From NCBI GenBank assembly GCA_030867875.1, contig JAOWCC010000577.1:87711740-87775739 (forward strand): a stretch of 64,000 nucleotides of DNA. Direction: 5' to 3'. The first letter of the stretch is position 1. Every line of letters begins with the position of its first letter. Shown here piece after piece: positions 7,064 to 16,456 of this stretch. The DNA is from Actinernus sp. WN-2022 (lineage: Eukaryota > Cnidaria > Anthozoa > Actiniaria > Actinernidae). The notes beneath the pieces are model-generated. The model did no database searches and was not told the origin of the DNA. It saw only the letters and a list, made by a program, of their open reading frames with translations. Position numbers and translations under genes: made by a program.

Positions 7064-8544
7064 ACGGTCAGTATAATCTGCAGACTGCAGATTGCAGACT
7101 GCAGATTGCAGACTGCAGACTGCAGACTGGGTATAAAATGAAGACTGGGTATAAAATGCAGACTGCAGACTGCAGACTCGGTATAAAATGCAGACTGGGA
7201 AAAAATATAAAAAAACTTACCTGAAGACTTTATCTGTTCTTCATTGGGCTCTGTATGCAATTTCAGCGAGTTCTGTTGAAATTTTACCCCTCGACCTCGA
7301 TCTCCACCACTGACCACGCTCGAATTTTCATCCAAAATCGATGCCGACCGCAACTAAATCTCAAATTATAGCACAACAGTATCTATTCCAAGAACCTCGT
7401 GCCATTTAATTTAAATATCCCCCATTTCTGGAGCCTAAATCGAGCAATTTACGCTTGACGATTCACGGTCTCAGAACTTTTACATATATACCTTAGTTTG
7501 AAACAATAAGAGCGCGCGCTTTTGATTCCAATGATCGGAGTTCGATTCCCACACCAGTCACAATTTTTTTTAACTTCTTTTTCTCCTTTCTCAGTTTTAT
7601 TTAATCTTTTCCTGTCTTTTAAGCTATTAGAGCCGCCTTCTACACTAAAAAACATTGTTGTGTATTGGCTCTCCTCCAACACGGACATGATGAGAAATAA
7701 ATTATATCAAAGGTGACCCAATTGCTCTGTAAGTGGCAATATTTACTAGCATTTGAATGGGATTTTTTTAGAACTAATATTGAATAAAAAGCGACAATAC
7801 TTACAGCATGTGTTTATTTGTCCATGCCGCTGCGTGTGGTTGTAATTTCAGCGAGTTTTCAACCCAGCAGTTCTGTACAGTTCTGTGATATAATTTATTT
7901 CTCATCATGTCCGTGTTGGAGGAGAGCCAATACACAACAATGTTTTTTAGTGTAGAAGGCGGCTCTAATAGCTTAAAAGACAGGAAAAGATTAAATAAAA
8001 CTGAGAAAGGAGAAAAAAAAGTTAAAAAAAATTGTGGCTGGTGTGGGAATCGAACTCCGATCATTGGAATCAAAAGAGCGCGCTCTAAACCGCTTTACCA
8101 TAGAGCCGATTCGCTTGAGCTTTGGTTTCAAAATAAGGTATATATGAAAAATGTCTGAGACCGTGAACTTTGGGAACTAGTGTCGTCAAGCGTAAATTGC
8201 TCGATTTAGGCTCCAGAAATGAGGGATATTTAAATTAAATGGCATGAGGTTCTTGGAATAGATACTGTTGTGCTATTATTTGAGATTTAGTTGCGGTCGG
8301 CATCGATTTTGGATGAAAATTCGAGCGTGGTCAGTGGTGGAGATCGAGGTCGAGGGGTAAAATTTCAACAGAACTCGCTGAAATTGCATACAGAGCCCAA
8401 TGAAGAACAAATAAAGTCTTCAGGTAAGTTTTTTTATATTTTTTCCCAGTCTGCATTTTATACCGAGTCTGCAGTCTGCAGTCTGCATTTTATACCCAGT
8501 CTTCATTTTATACGCAGTCTGCAGTCTGCAGATTATACTGACCG
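7064..8544. mobile_element. 1.48-kb foldback element with 8-bp target duplication
   Basis: Two arms of about 650 bp (7064-7709 and 7886-8544) are inverted copies; both even keep the same 79-90-codon pseudo-ORFs in opposite orientation. The spacer is 176 bp. TATATTAC occurs directly outside both ends (7056-7063 and 8545-8552), a clean 8-bp target duplication, as made by hAT- or P-like transposases. The ends begin CGGTCAGTATAATCTGCAG followed by CTGCAGA-type microsatellite. No transposase is encoded; the element is non-autonomous. Confidence 0.85.
8036..8110 (-). other. tRNA-like Pol III promoter inside foldback arm
   Basis: On the minus strand a box A (TGGTAAAGCGG, 8100-8090) and a box B (AGTTCGATTCC, 8056-8046) are spaced as in a tRNA gene, with an adjoining GGCTCTA start and CCAGCC end. 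T-stem pairing is poor, so it is a tRNA-derived relic or Pol III promoter and not a functional tRNA. The other arm (7530-7565) keeps box B but has lost about 50 bp including box A. Confidence 0.6.
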
Positions 8545-8552
8545 TATATTAC

Positions 8553-9079
8553 ATGTAGGAATGTAGAATATTTCCATTCTTAACTACACTGGCCTTGATA
8601 TACCCTAAGGCTATATATGTAAAAAATATACTGGTATGCTAGAGCTAGTATGAGAAAACATATTTATGAAAAGCTTTGAGGAGGCGACAAGCACTAACTC
8701 TAGGTTGCATGGACATTTCTATAATAATAAACATTAAGTTCAAAGTCGATTGCTATAGTTGCTATAAATATTATAATATTTCAGAGAACTGGACATAAAT
8801 TGCACTGATTAATTTTTAACCATAATAAAAATTAAATTTTGTTGAAATATGTAAAGAGAGATGCCTTTGAATGACAACTCACAATCTGAACAATCCTAAT
8901 TACTATACCTCATTAACGATTATGTAACCAACATACCAACATGAAGAATTGTAACAACAGTTATGTAAAGCATTGATAAGATCGCAACGTGCAAAAATTA
9001 TATTTTGAAATAGTACTTCTCAAACTCAATTCACCAATTCAAATCGTGTTTCGAATACTGGGTGCTGTGGTGGCGCAGT
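8553..9079. other. Intergenic, nothing recognised
   Basis: AT-rich sequence without a coherent ORF, inverted repeat or known motif that I can see. Confidence 0.5.
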
Positions 9080-9324
9080 GCCATATTTCTAAGTCCATTG
9101 AAAAAATCCAAAAAGAGTCTAATCTAAGTACTGCCTGCATGTTAATGGCTATTTTAATATCAATCTCCTCAATCTTGACTTCCAAGTCAATACTGACAAT
9201 TTTATAAATACCTTGAGTTCATACTCATTTCACCCCCAAATGCTCAAGCCAACACCAATTACTGCACATTCAGCTACTCTCATAGATAATATGTTTTTCA
9301 ATTCTCTGGAACATCAGGCTCTTA

Positions 9325-9876
9325 AAGTGATGTTACACGAGACGATTTTTAACGACGATTTTTCGCGCATTGTTGCGCAACATAGTGTAACATGGCTAGC
9401 ATGGGAAACCAGCCGACTCGTATCGCTCCCACTCGCGAAAGAGTCTCTTTCGCGAGTGGGGAGCGATAAGAGTCGGCTGGTTTCCCAGGCTATAACATGG
9501 CGCGATAGACGATTTTTAACGCAATCTTCGTTGCGGCAACATGTTGCAAGTTTTTTAATTACCTTGTTGCCCAAATTTTGTTGGAGTTGCTTCGTGTAAC
9601 ACCCTCGCCGTTGACTTTTCGCACAACGTCGTTCCAGAAACCTGTTCGCTACACCCACGGAAACGAGGCTACGTCAACAAACAAAGACTCCACTCGTCCG
9701 CCATGTTTCTTAAATGAGGATTTCGGAGTAGGAGTCTAGGTGCTAGCAGCTGGATGTTGCGCTAAAAATCGTCCTGTGTAACATACCCGTTGCCGCATCA
9801 ATGTTGCGCTAAAAGAAGTCTCGTGTAACATGCATTAAAAATGGTCGTTAAAAGTTGTCTCGTGTAATATCACCTT
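9325..9876. mobile_element. TA-target MITE inserted in the LINE fragment
   Basis: The ends are inverted repeats (AAGTGATGTTACACGAGAC at left; its near complement GTCTCGTGTAATATCACCTT at right), and TA lies at both borders (9323-9324, 9877-9878). Removing the element and one TA rejoins the interrupted LINE frame as HQAL-SGN, confirming the borders. TA duplication fits Tc1/mariner-type mobilisation. Internal copies of the end motif near 9590, 9775 and 9823 show that it is itself composite. Confidence 0.8.
9403..9486. repeat. 84-bp near-perfect hairpin inside the MITE
   Basis: GGGAAACCAGCCGACTC at the left pairs with GAGTCGGCTGGTTTCCC at the right, and the whole arm of about 42 nt pairs with one mismatch and one indel. 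It probably is a separate tiny palindromic insertion; transcripts would form a long stem. Confidence 0.8.
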
Positions 9877-10070
9877 TAGTGGCAATATTTTATGTAAACA
9901 GACCATTTACCTAACTTTTTGATCATAAACAAATTATCTTCTCACGTCCTAGCAATTTGAAAATGTGAAAGAGGGACTATTCTATTTTAAATGAGGAAGC
10001 TCTTTTCTTTGAGATGAGTAACATCATTGCCTTGTGGACCTGTTACTGGTGCCAATAATTTATTCCAATC

Positions 10071-10757
10071 ATTTTTTTCAACCATCACTGACATAATTAT
10101 TTAACATGTACAACTTCGTAAACTCGGTTACAAGAAGCGAAATTAAACTCATCACCATGTCTAAACCTTGGATTACCCCTTAGATTAAAGACTCTGTGTC
10201 CGAGCCCATGGTGCTTTGCGCCAATGTTATGATTAGTTTGTTTATCAACGGCCGCATAAATTAAAGCCCAGCTTTTAGGCGAACTAAAATGCTCTCGATT
10301 GTTTATAAGTTTCATAAAAGATAAAAGATAAAGTACTAAAACTTCTTACTATCATACTAAATATAAATGTTTTCGTATTAAATTAAATTAAATCATCTTC
10401 TCAAAATTAGCAAAAAGAAATACTATGAAAATTGTTTTATGATAAATAGCAAGAATATTAAAAATACCAGGTCTGGTATTAAAGAGCTGACTACCCTAAA
10501 ACCAAAAGGCTTTAGTCCATATAGTCTCTAACTTGGACTGGCCACCTCGACCTTCTAAGATTATATTAAACTTAGCAGGACCCATATTACGCGCGCAGAT
10601 CGACAGCTCGGGCTGCCTGTGGTATGAGCGTTACAGAGAGACAGACACACAGACAGACCAAGTTAGTGTATTATTATCGGGAATAACTTAGCACAAGAAA
10701 TTTCTGTTTCTACAGCAGTCCCTCAAGACTATTTGCTAACTCCACAGTTAAATAGTT
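10071..10757. other. Intergenic, nothing recognised
   Basis: No coherent coding frame. A short AGACAGACACACAGACAGACC microsatellite-like tract lies near 10640-10660. Confidence 0.4.
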
Positions 10758-11160
10758 AGAGGTGGGAGCAGGAAAATGCGGTAGAGTGAAATGCAGTGTA
10801 AACATGGCGTGGTCCACAGTAACTTGGTGTGTTTTGTGCAAACAAACCTGGTGGTTGATAAAATTAAACAAGGTACTGTAACGACTGAGTACTGTTTTGT
10901 GTTTGCTTTTGATTTTAAGTGCGAATGGGAAGGTTTTTTAAGCCGATTTTCAGCTCCTAAAAATTCGTGAAAATCGAAGAAACAAAAAACAATGATCTCC
11001 AAAACAAATGAGTTTTTTCTCCAAAGTGGGAGAGTCAAGCGACCCCTTTATAGCTCTGGCTTTGAAGTCATTCATCCCTTAAAATAATGTCGCAACATGG
11101 TATTTCCAGCATGTCTAGATTTTACGCAATATTTTTTTCCAGGTACATGCTTCATATCGT
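10758..11160. repeat. Dispersed repeat family, copy 1
   Basis: From GGTGGGAGCAGGAAAATG to CCAGCATGTCTAGATTTTACGC this segment is collinear with 55192-55600 (roughly 85 percent alike by eye), and its distal part also matches 53570-53760. No transposase or RT is seen; family type unknown. Confidence 0.65.
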
Positions 11161-11205
11161 TCGAATTGGAACGATATTTGCAGGTCCGGCACCAAAGGTT
11201 AATCA

Positions 11206-13330
11206 CAAATATGAATAATAATAGACCAATTTCTCTTCTCTCCACATTTAATAAGATTTTGGAAAAACTGATGTTTAAAATTAAGGTGGTCCGCGGCTAT
11301 TTATTTTGGCAACGGGGGTATTTTTAAATCGCGTTTTTGAACAGCTAAACATTATCCGATTTCTGAGATTTTTGTGAACTTTTAATAAAGAATCCTCGAA
11401 TTGTATAAAAAGTACAATTAGAAAGTGATTAACAAAGAATTGCTGAAGATATAAGCGATTTTCGAAAACGTTATTTTAGGAAAGAGCGCATATTTTAAAC
11501 CCCAAAAGATGGATTTGTTCCATTTTATCATTCAACGAGTGCTCAACCTCCGAGATCTGTGACAGGCAAGTTTCAGGTAAATCGGCACCATACAAGTTTC
11601 TCAGCAAATGGCTGATCAATTTTAACCTTAAAATATTATGCTCATGCATAACTTGTTTAACTGCCGGAGAAATATTTCAGTAATAATTAAATCGTACATC
11701 TACCATATGGAAGTTCAATACCACTTGAAACTTCTGTGCCAAAGTCAAGAAGATCGGAAAACTGCAACTAACGTTATGCGGCGAACAAAGTAAGATAGGT
11801 TATTGCTGAATATTTGCGAAAATCGAGGAATTTGTATTCTTTCGGCGTAAAAAAAAATCACTCGTTTGTTATTCTTAAGTTCTGAATATGACCTACAGTA
11901 GCATATTTTAAAGTACCTTACCGAGTTTTAGCGCGCTTTGACCATATGCTTTTGAGAAATAAAGACTGTAAACTTCAGCTTGTGCAAGACTAATAAAATC
12001 TAAATGCTTGGAAAACCCCTCATGTTCGCTAATTTATTCAAATTGGTTTGTTTTGAATTTCCGCACGGGTTCTGCCACTTGGAAATCGTGTGGAGGTGAT
12101 AGTGATGGCAATATCTCACAAGCTGTCTTTCTAGGGACAGGTGCAATCTTCGAATTATTTGCATTATTTTTCACTTTTTTTTCCCGCATAATTATTCAGA
12201 CGACGCCTTACCGTCATGCCATCGCAGATTAGGTAAACCTTTTACATTGTACTTCCTCTTTTTCCTTTCTATTGTGGAAACGTTCTTCAAATATTCTCCC
12301 CTCATCGCTACTTACTAGCACGTTACACCTGCTTCATGGGTTACTGCACACAGTCGCATGAATTACAATATTTTCAACATTAATTTTAATTATTCCTTGC
12401 CTCGCATACCTAAGTGGCAGAACCCGTGCGGAAATTCAACACAAACCCATTGAATAACTTAGCGAACATGAGGGGGTTTACAAGCATTTAGATTTTAGAA
12501 GTCTCGCACAAGCTGAAGTTTACAGCCTTTATTTCTCAAAAGCATATGGTCAAAGCACGTTGAAACTCGGTAAGGTACTTTAAAATATGCTACTGTAAGT
12601 CATATTAGTAACTTAAGAATAACAAACGAATGAAATTAGTTAGTTGCAGTTTTCCGATCTTCTTGACTTTGGCACAGAAGTTTCTAGTGGTATTGAACTT
12701 CCATATGGTCTGTACGATTTAATTATTACCGGAATATTTCTCCAGCAGTTGAACCAGATGCATGAGCATAATATTTTAAGGTTAAAATTGATCAGCCATT
12801 TGCTGAGAAACTTGTATGGTGCCGATTAACCTGGAACTTGCCTGTCACAGACCTCGGAGGTTGGGCACTCGTTGAAAGTAAAATGGAACAAATCCATATT
12901 TTGGGTTTTGAAATATACGCTCCTTCCTAAAAAAAAAACATTTTCGAAAATCGCTTATATCTTCAGCAATTCTTTGTTAATCACTTTCTAATTGTACTTT
13001 TTATAAAATTCGAGGATTCTTTATTAAAATTTAAAAAATCTCAGAAATCGAATATAGTTTAGCTGTTCAAACACGCGATTTAATAAGACCCTCGTTGCCA
13101 AAATAATAGCTGCGGGCCACCTTAAAGGTTAATTGATTTCATAGAAAAGAATCATATTCTCCACGAAAAACAATTTGGCTTCCGTGCAAAGCATTCAACT
13201 TAACATGTAGTTTTAATTTAACTGACAAAATACAAAGGGCAATTGATGATGGGCTATACCATAGTTCTTTTGTTATCTATTATCTATTATTCCCTTGTAT
13301 GCAAGTGAGTATAAATAAAGAATGACTGAT
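11206..13330 (+). pseudogene. LINE reverse transcriptase fragment, split by a TTAA foldback
   Basis: MNNNRPISLLSTFNKILEKL (11206-11265) is RT text; after the insertion it resumes as LIDFIEKNHILHEKQFGFRA (13130-13190), the same order as YRPISILPGFSKLFEKVM...KKQFGFR in the LINE at 16.46 kb. Stops and a short frame slip follow, and the remnant ends in an AATAAA-rich 3' tail near 13315-13330. The catalytic FADD block is gone. Confidence 0.75.
11281..13125. mobile_element. 1.84-kb foldback element at a TTAA target
   Basis: TTAA stands at both borders (11281-11284 and 13122-13125). The ends are GGTGGTCCGCGGCTATTTAT and its near-complement ending GCTGCGGGCCACC. Inverted arms extend to about 12083 on the left and from about 12411 on the right; the right arm lacks some 85 bp. 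The spacer (12084-12410) shows no ORF of note. TTAA duplication is the hallmark of piggyBac-type transposition; no transposase is present. The interruption of continuous RT text confirms the borders. Confidence 0.85.
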
Positions 13331-13439
13331 TGATTGGTTAAGGTATATAATACATCATTATTTAACTTGTGTAACTATAGCAACGTATTCGTAGGACCGA
13401 GTCCGACTTAATCTTACCCTGTGTGACAGAGGTTCGAAT

Positions 13440-13900
13440 AACAGGTGAAGAGGCGAGAGAGAGAGAAGAGGAAAAAAGACGAGCCTCAGGTGTCAGCCAT
13501 TAAGAATCTCACTTCCATGGGCTGAGGTTCAAATCAAGAAAACACGTCATGATCAAACCGATTTTGCTGGGTCATTGGTAAGCCAATGAACGCGCTTTCC
13601 AGTGTTTTATTTTAAGAGCAAATGACAGTAACTGACTTTTCTGGCCTTTCGATCCCATAATGCCTTTGTCTCAGATCTATCCCATAATTTCTTTATTTGA
13701 TAGCTAGAGGTTAGAGTTAGGTTAGATCACCGTCACATCCAGCACTCACGAGTGCGCCTAGTAACTAGTATTGAATCAGGGCGCGGTTCACATTCTGAAC
13801 CTATGCGAGTCACACATGCATGGCAGTGAGATTCTCAACGGATAATATCAGAGGCTCTTCTGTTTCTTCTTTCTCTCTCTCTCGGCCTCTTCCATTTTTA
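13440..13900. repeat. MITE-like inverted repeat
   Basis: The segment at 13450-13517 (GAGAGAGAGAAGAGG through AGAATCTCACTTCC) is the inverted counterpart of 13826-13884 (GTGAGATTCTC through CTCTCTCTCTCGGC). Spacer of about 300 bp without coding features. Confidence 0.55.
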
Positions 13901-14065
13901 TTTCTCCGGCGAGCCTCTGAAATCTAGGGTGACTAAATCTGAGCGTAAAGAAAAATAAGAGCTTAGTTTAATCGCATTTTACAGTTAATTAAAACATATT
14001 TCTTACATGAATTTGATGCATTTTTTAATATTTTGTCCTTAGGGCCCAAGTGGCACACAACATAG

Positions 14066-15010
14066 ATGGCATTCAACAAAGATCCTTGTGCGAACATGTG
14101 GCCACCATTCTCATTGTCGTGTCTATCGGCTGTCATCACCATAATAATATGTCTCATCACAATCCCAGGAAACTTTCTGATATGCTTGGCAATTCTACGA
14201 GATCCTCACAAAGAGCTGCGTACATCATTTAATTATCTGCTGCTAAATGTAGCACTTGCTGATCTCCTACTTGCCATTATATGCGAACCTATCGCAATCG
14301 TATACTACGTTCGGGAAGCATTAGTAATCGAAGGTATAACATGTTGCTTATGGATCTCACATATAACGTTCTTCATAACAAGTACAGCGTCTCTGTTGAG
14401 TATAACGGCTCTCGCAATCGAGCGTTATCTGGGGACATCGTCAAACTTCGTTCGAAATGTTCCTCCGAGGCGAGCAATATATATTTCCTTTGGAATATGG
14501 ATTGTTTCTATCATCGTCCCATGGTTGTACTTCTCAATAGGAGCGTTTACATTCGCTTTTGTTTTCATCAATGCTGTGGTAGTATTCACTCTTGGAATCT
14601 GTTGTTTTACCTACATCCATATCTCCCTACGCCTTCGCCACAGTATATCCCTGTTGACCAGTTACGGTAGTAACACTGCTGAGGTTGCCATAAAAAGAGA
14701 ACGTCGCGTTACTCGCACGTTTATTCTAATCCTCGTCACGTTCGCCTGCTGTAACTTGCCGTCGTTCGTCTTTGCTTACATCGTCGTCTTCTGCGACACG
14801 TGCAGCTGTGATGTCATTCACTGGTCACGTGATTTCTTCTTTCGGTGTGTCATGTTCAACTGCGCCATTAATCAGTTTTTGTACGCGTGGAGAACGCCAA
14901 GCTTCTTAAAAGCGATTCAGGAGATCGTAGGCACTTGTGTCCGACGCAACCGCATTCACCCACAGGTTGCTGGAGCTGTAACTTCTCGAACTGATGGAGA
15001 GACCGTTTAG
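14066..15010 (+). CDS. Rhodopsin-class (class A) G-protein-coupled receptor, intronless
   Basis: The 314-residue protein has seven hydrophobic segments (about 19-42, 56-79, 92-115, 138-158, 162-185, 217-240, 256-275). Class A landmarks are N36 in GNFLIC, D66 in NVALADLL, ERY at 119-121 and W145 in TM4. Departures are CNLP (229-232) for CWxP and NQFLY (269-273) for NPxxY, with Gln in place of the TM7 proline. The second extracellular loop is very short and lacks a cysteine, as in melanocortin/adenosine-like (MECA) receptors. Ligand is unknown. ATG is supported by alignment with the paralog at 52883, which starts the same way. An AG acceptor at 14041-14042 after a pyrimidine-rich tract suggests a 5' UTR intron. 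Unlike the paralog it has no intron between TM2 and TM3. No breaks are seen. Confidence 0.9.
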   Translation: MAFNKDPCANMWPPFSLSCLSAVITIIICLITIPGNFLICLAILRDPHKELRTSFNYLLLNVALADLLLAIICEPIAIVYYVREALVIEGITCCLWISHITFFITSTASLLSITALAIERYLGTSSNFVRNVPPRRAIYISFGIWIVSIIVPWLYFSIGAFTFAFVFINAVVVFTLGICCFTYIHISLRLRHSISLLTSYGSNTAEVAIKRERRVTRTFILILVTFACCNLPSFVFAYIVVFCDTCSCDVIHWSRDFFFRCVMFNCAINQFLYAWRTPSFLKAIQEIVGTCVRRNRIHPQVAGAVTSRTDGETV

Positions 15011-15650
15011 ACCATGCCCCTCAGAGACCGTTTGCTCACGACGTCAGGCAACTTGTAAACACTCCTCCCAGGGAACAACCAGATGCCATGTTTTCTTCAA
15101 TTTGTACTAGCATCGTGCTTTGAAGAAGTACAATTTTAGCGATTTGTTCGGTCATTTTGATGCTCAAATGGTTTTAATTGAGCTTTGTTGTCCAAACGTA
15201 TTATGGGAAATACAATATTTATTTGCACGTTATGACCAAAATATTGCTAACAACAATACAGGTTAACACGTCAGGATGTCTTGACTGTCTGAGGTTCTAA
15301 AATGCTTTGGACAACTGGTCTCCGGTTCTGCACTAGTACCATTGTTCCCAGGAATTTAAATTGATGTGCATGTCATGGACCTGTTTTTTGTGCCAATCTC
15401 AAATTGTTTGGGAAAGAGAGTATTCCTTACAGAGAATTCCACAAGAAACAAAAAGAAACAGTACACAAGGAAACGGCACACGATATCCTGTGGCAAATTC
15501 AGAGCATAAATAGCCCCCTTTCTCTCCCTCCCTGTTATAAAGATAACAAAGAAGTTGCCATGATCATCAAATCCCTATCAAACCCCATTTTGATCCCCAT
15601 CAGAAAATCCCAGGAGCCCTTCACCTCTCAAAACATGCATTTAATCATAG
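15011..15650. other. 3' flank of GPCR, nothing recognised
   Basis: Probably 3' UTR followed by intergenic sequence. A 104-codon frame at 15404-15718 runs into the MITE and shows no family features. Confidence 0.4.
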
Positions 15651-15922
15651 TTAATAGAGTAGAATGGTTAGGAAACCCGGAAAACTTCAAAAAGGCTAAC
15701 AAAGGCGCTGCGATTTAGGTTGGAAGGGGTAAGACAAAAGATTGTGCACGATCATAGTTCATTAGCGTTCCCTGAACGACTGAACTCACACGTTTCTATT
15801 GGCTGATTGATTAACATGTTGGAATTTCTATTGTGTTTTGTGCACGGTAGTGGTTGAAAAAAGCTAACAAAGACATATAACAAAGAAGGTCCCTGAGTTT
15901 CCTAACCATTCCACTCTATTAA
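15651..15922. mobile_element. 272-bp MITE, copy 1
   Basis: Inverted ends TTAATAGAGTAGAATGGTTA and its complement ending ACCATTCCACTCTATTAA. A second copy in the same orientation at 45120-45392 is highly similar over its whole length, which implies recent spread. Inner text includes ATTGGCTGATTGATTAACAT. Confidence 0.8.
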
Positions 15923-16456
15923 CTATGATTTAATTGGACTCCATATGGATTGCACTGACAAAGAATTCCATGTTTCAGGGTTAGGGTTTGTATTGTTTCA
16001 GGGTAGGCTATTGTTTGGATAGCCAGTATTATTCCAGGTTCCGAGGAGGTGAAGGCCGCCCCGAAAATCCTGGATCTGATATGGGACGATAAAACATGTA
16101 TATATTCCTTTGTGCTAATAAGTCTTGGCAGGTCATGCATTAAGTTCCAAATCAGCTGTGAGCCACCAAGTTTGCTTTGTAGACTGTAGTGAACGTGACT
16201 GACACTGATTAATGGAATGCAACATGGTACGCATTTATATCACATTTTATAAGTGAGATTTACGTAATTGACCGATTTAGATTGTTCATTTATTGTCCCA
16301 ATTCAAGTCACCTGACGTTTTCCTTGAGCAATGTCTTTTTGTTTTACTGTATCCCAAGAGAAAATGTACAAATTTCTCTAACTGAAATACAACGCACTGA
16401 ATCTTATGGAGAGTTGTCGCATGATCTGAATTGGTCTAAAATCGGTCTGTTATTAA
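15923..16456. other. Intergenic, nothing recognised
   Basis: AT-rich DNA between the MITE and the LINE. Two GGGTTAGGGTTTG-like phrases near 15978-16010 are the only pattern seen. Confidence 0.4.

Larger units (their letters stand above)
9080..10070 (+). pseudogene. LINE endonuclease-domain fragment, split by a MITE
   Basis: With frameshifts the text reads FNINLLNLDFQVNTDNFINT then HSATLIDNMFFNSLEHQAL up to 9322. After the MITE it resumes with SGNIL and later KRDYSILNEEALFFEMSNI around 9970-10040. This is the apurinic endonuclease domain of a non-LTR retrotransposon, similar in plan to the one at 16.46 kb (GDFNLDLL, YSATLIDNIL). Several frame breaks make it dead. It is probably part of the same carcass as the RT fragment at 11206-13330. 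Confidence 0.7.

Noticed and set aside
7060..8566. Mirrored 79-97-codon 'proteins' on both strands
   Set aside because: They are the same sequences read from the two inverted arms of a foldback and end in CTGCAG microsatellite; not genes.
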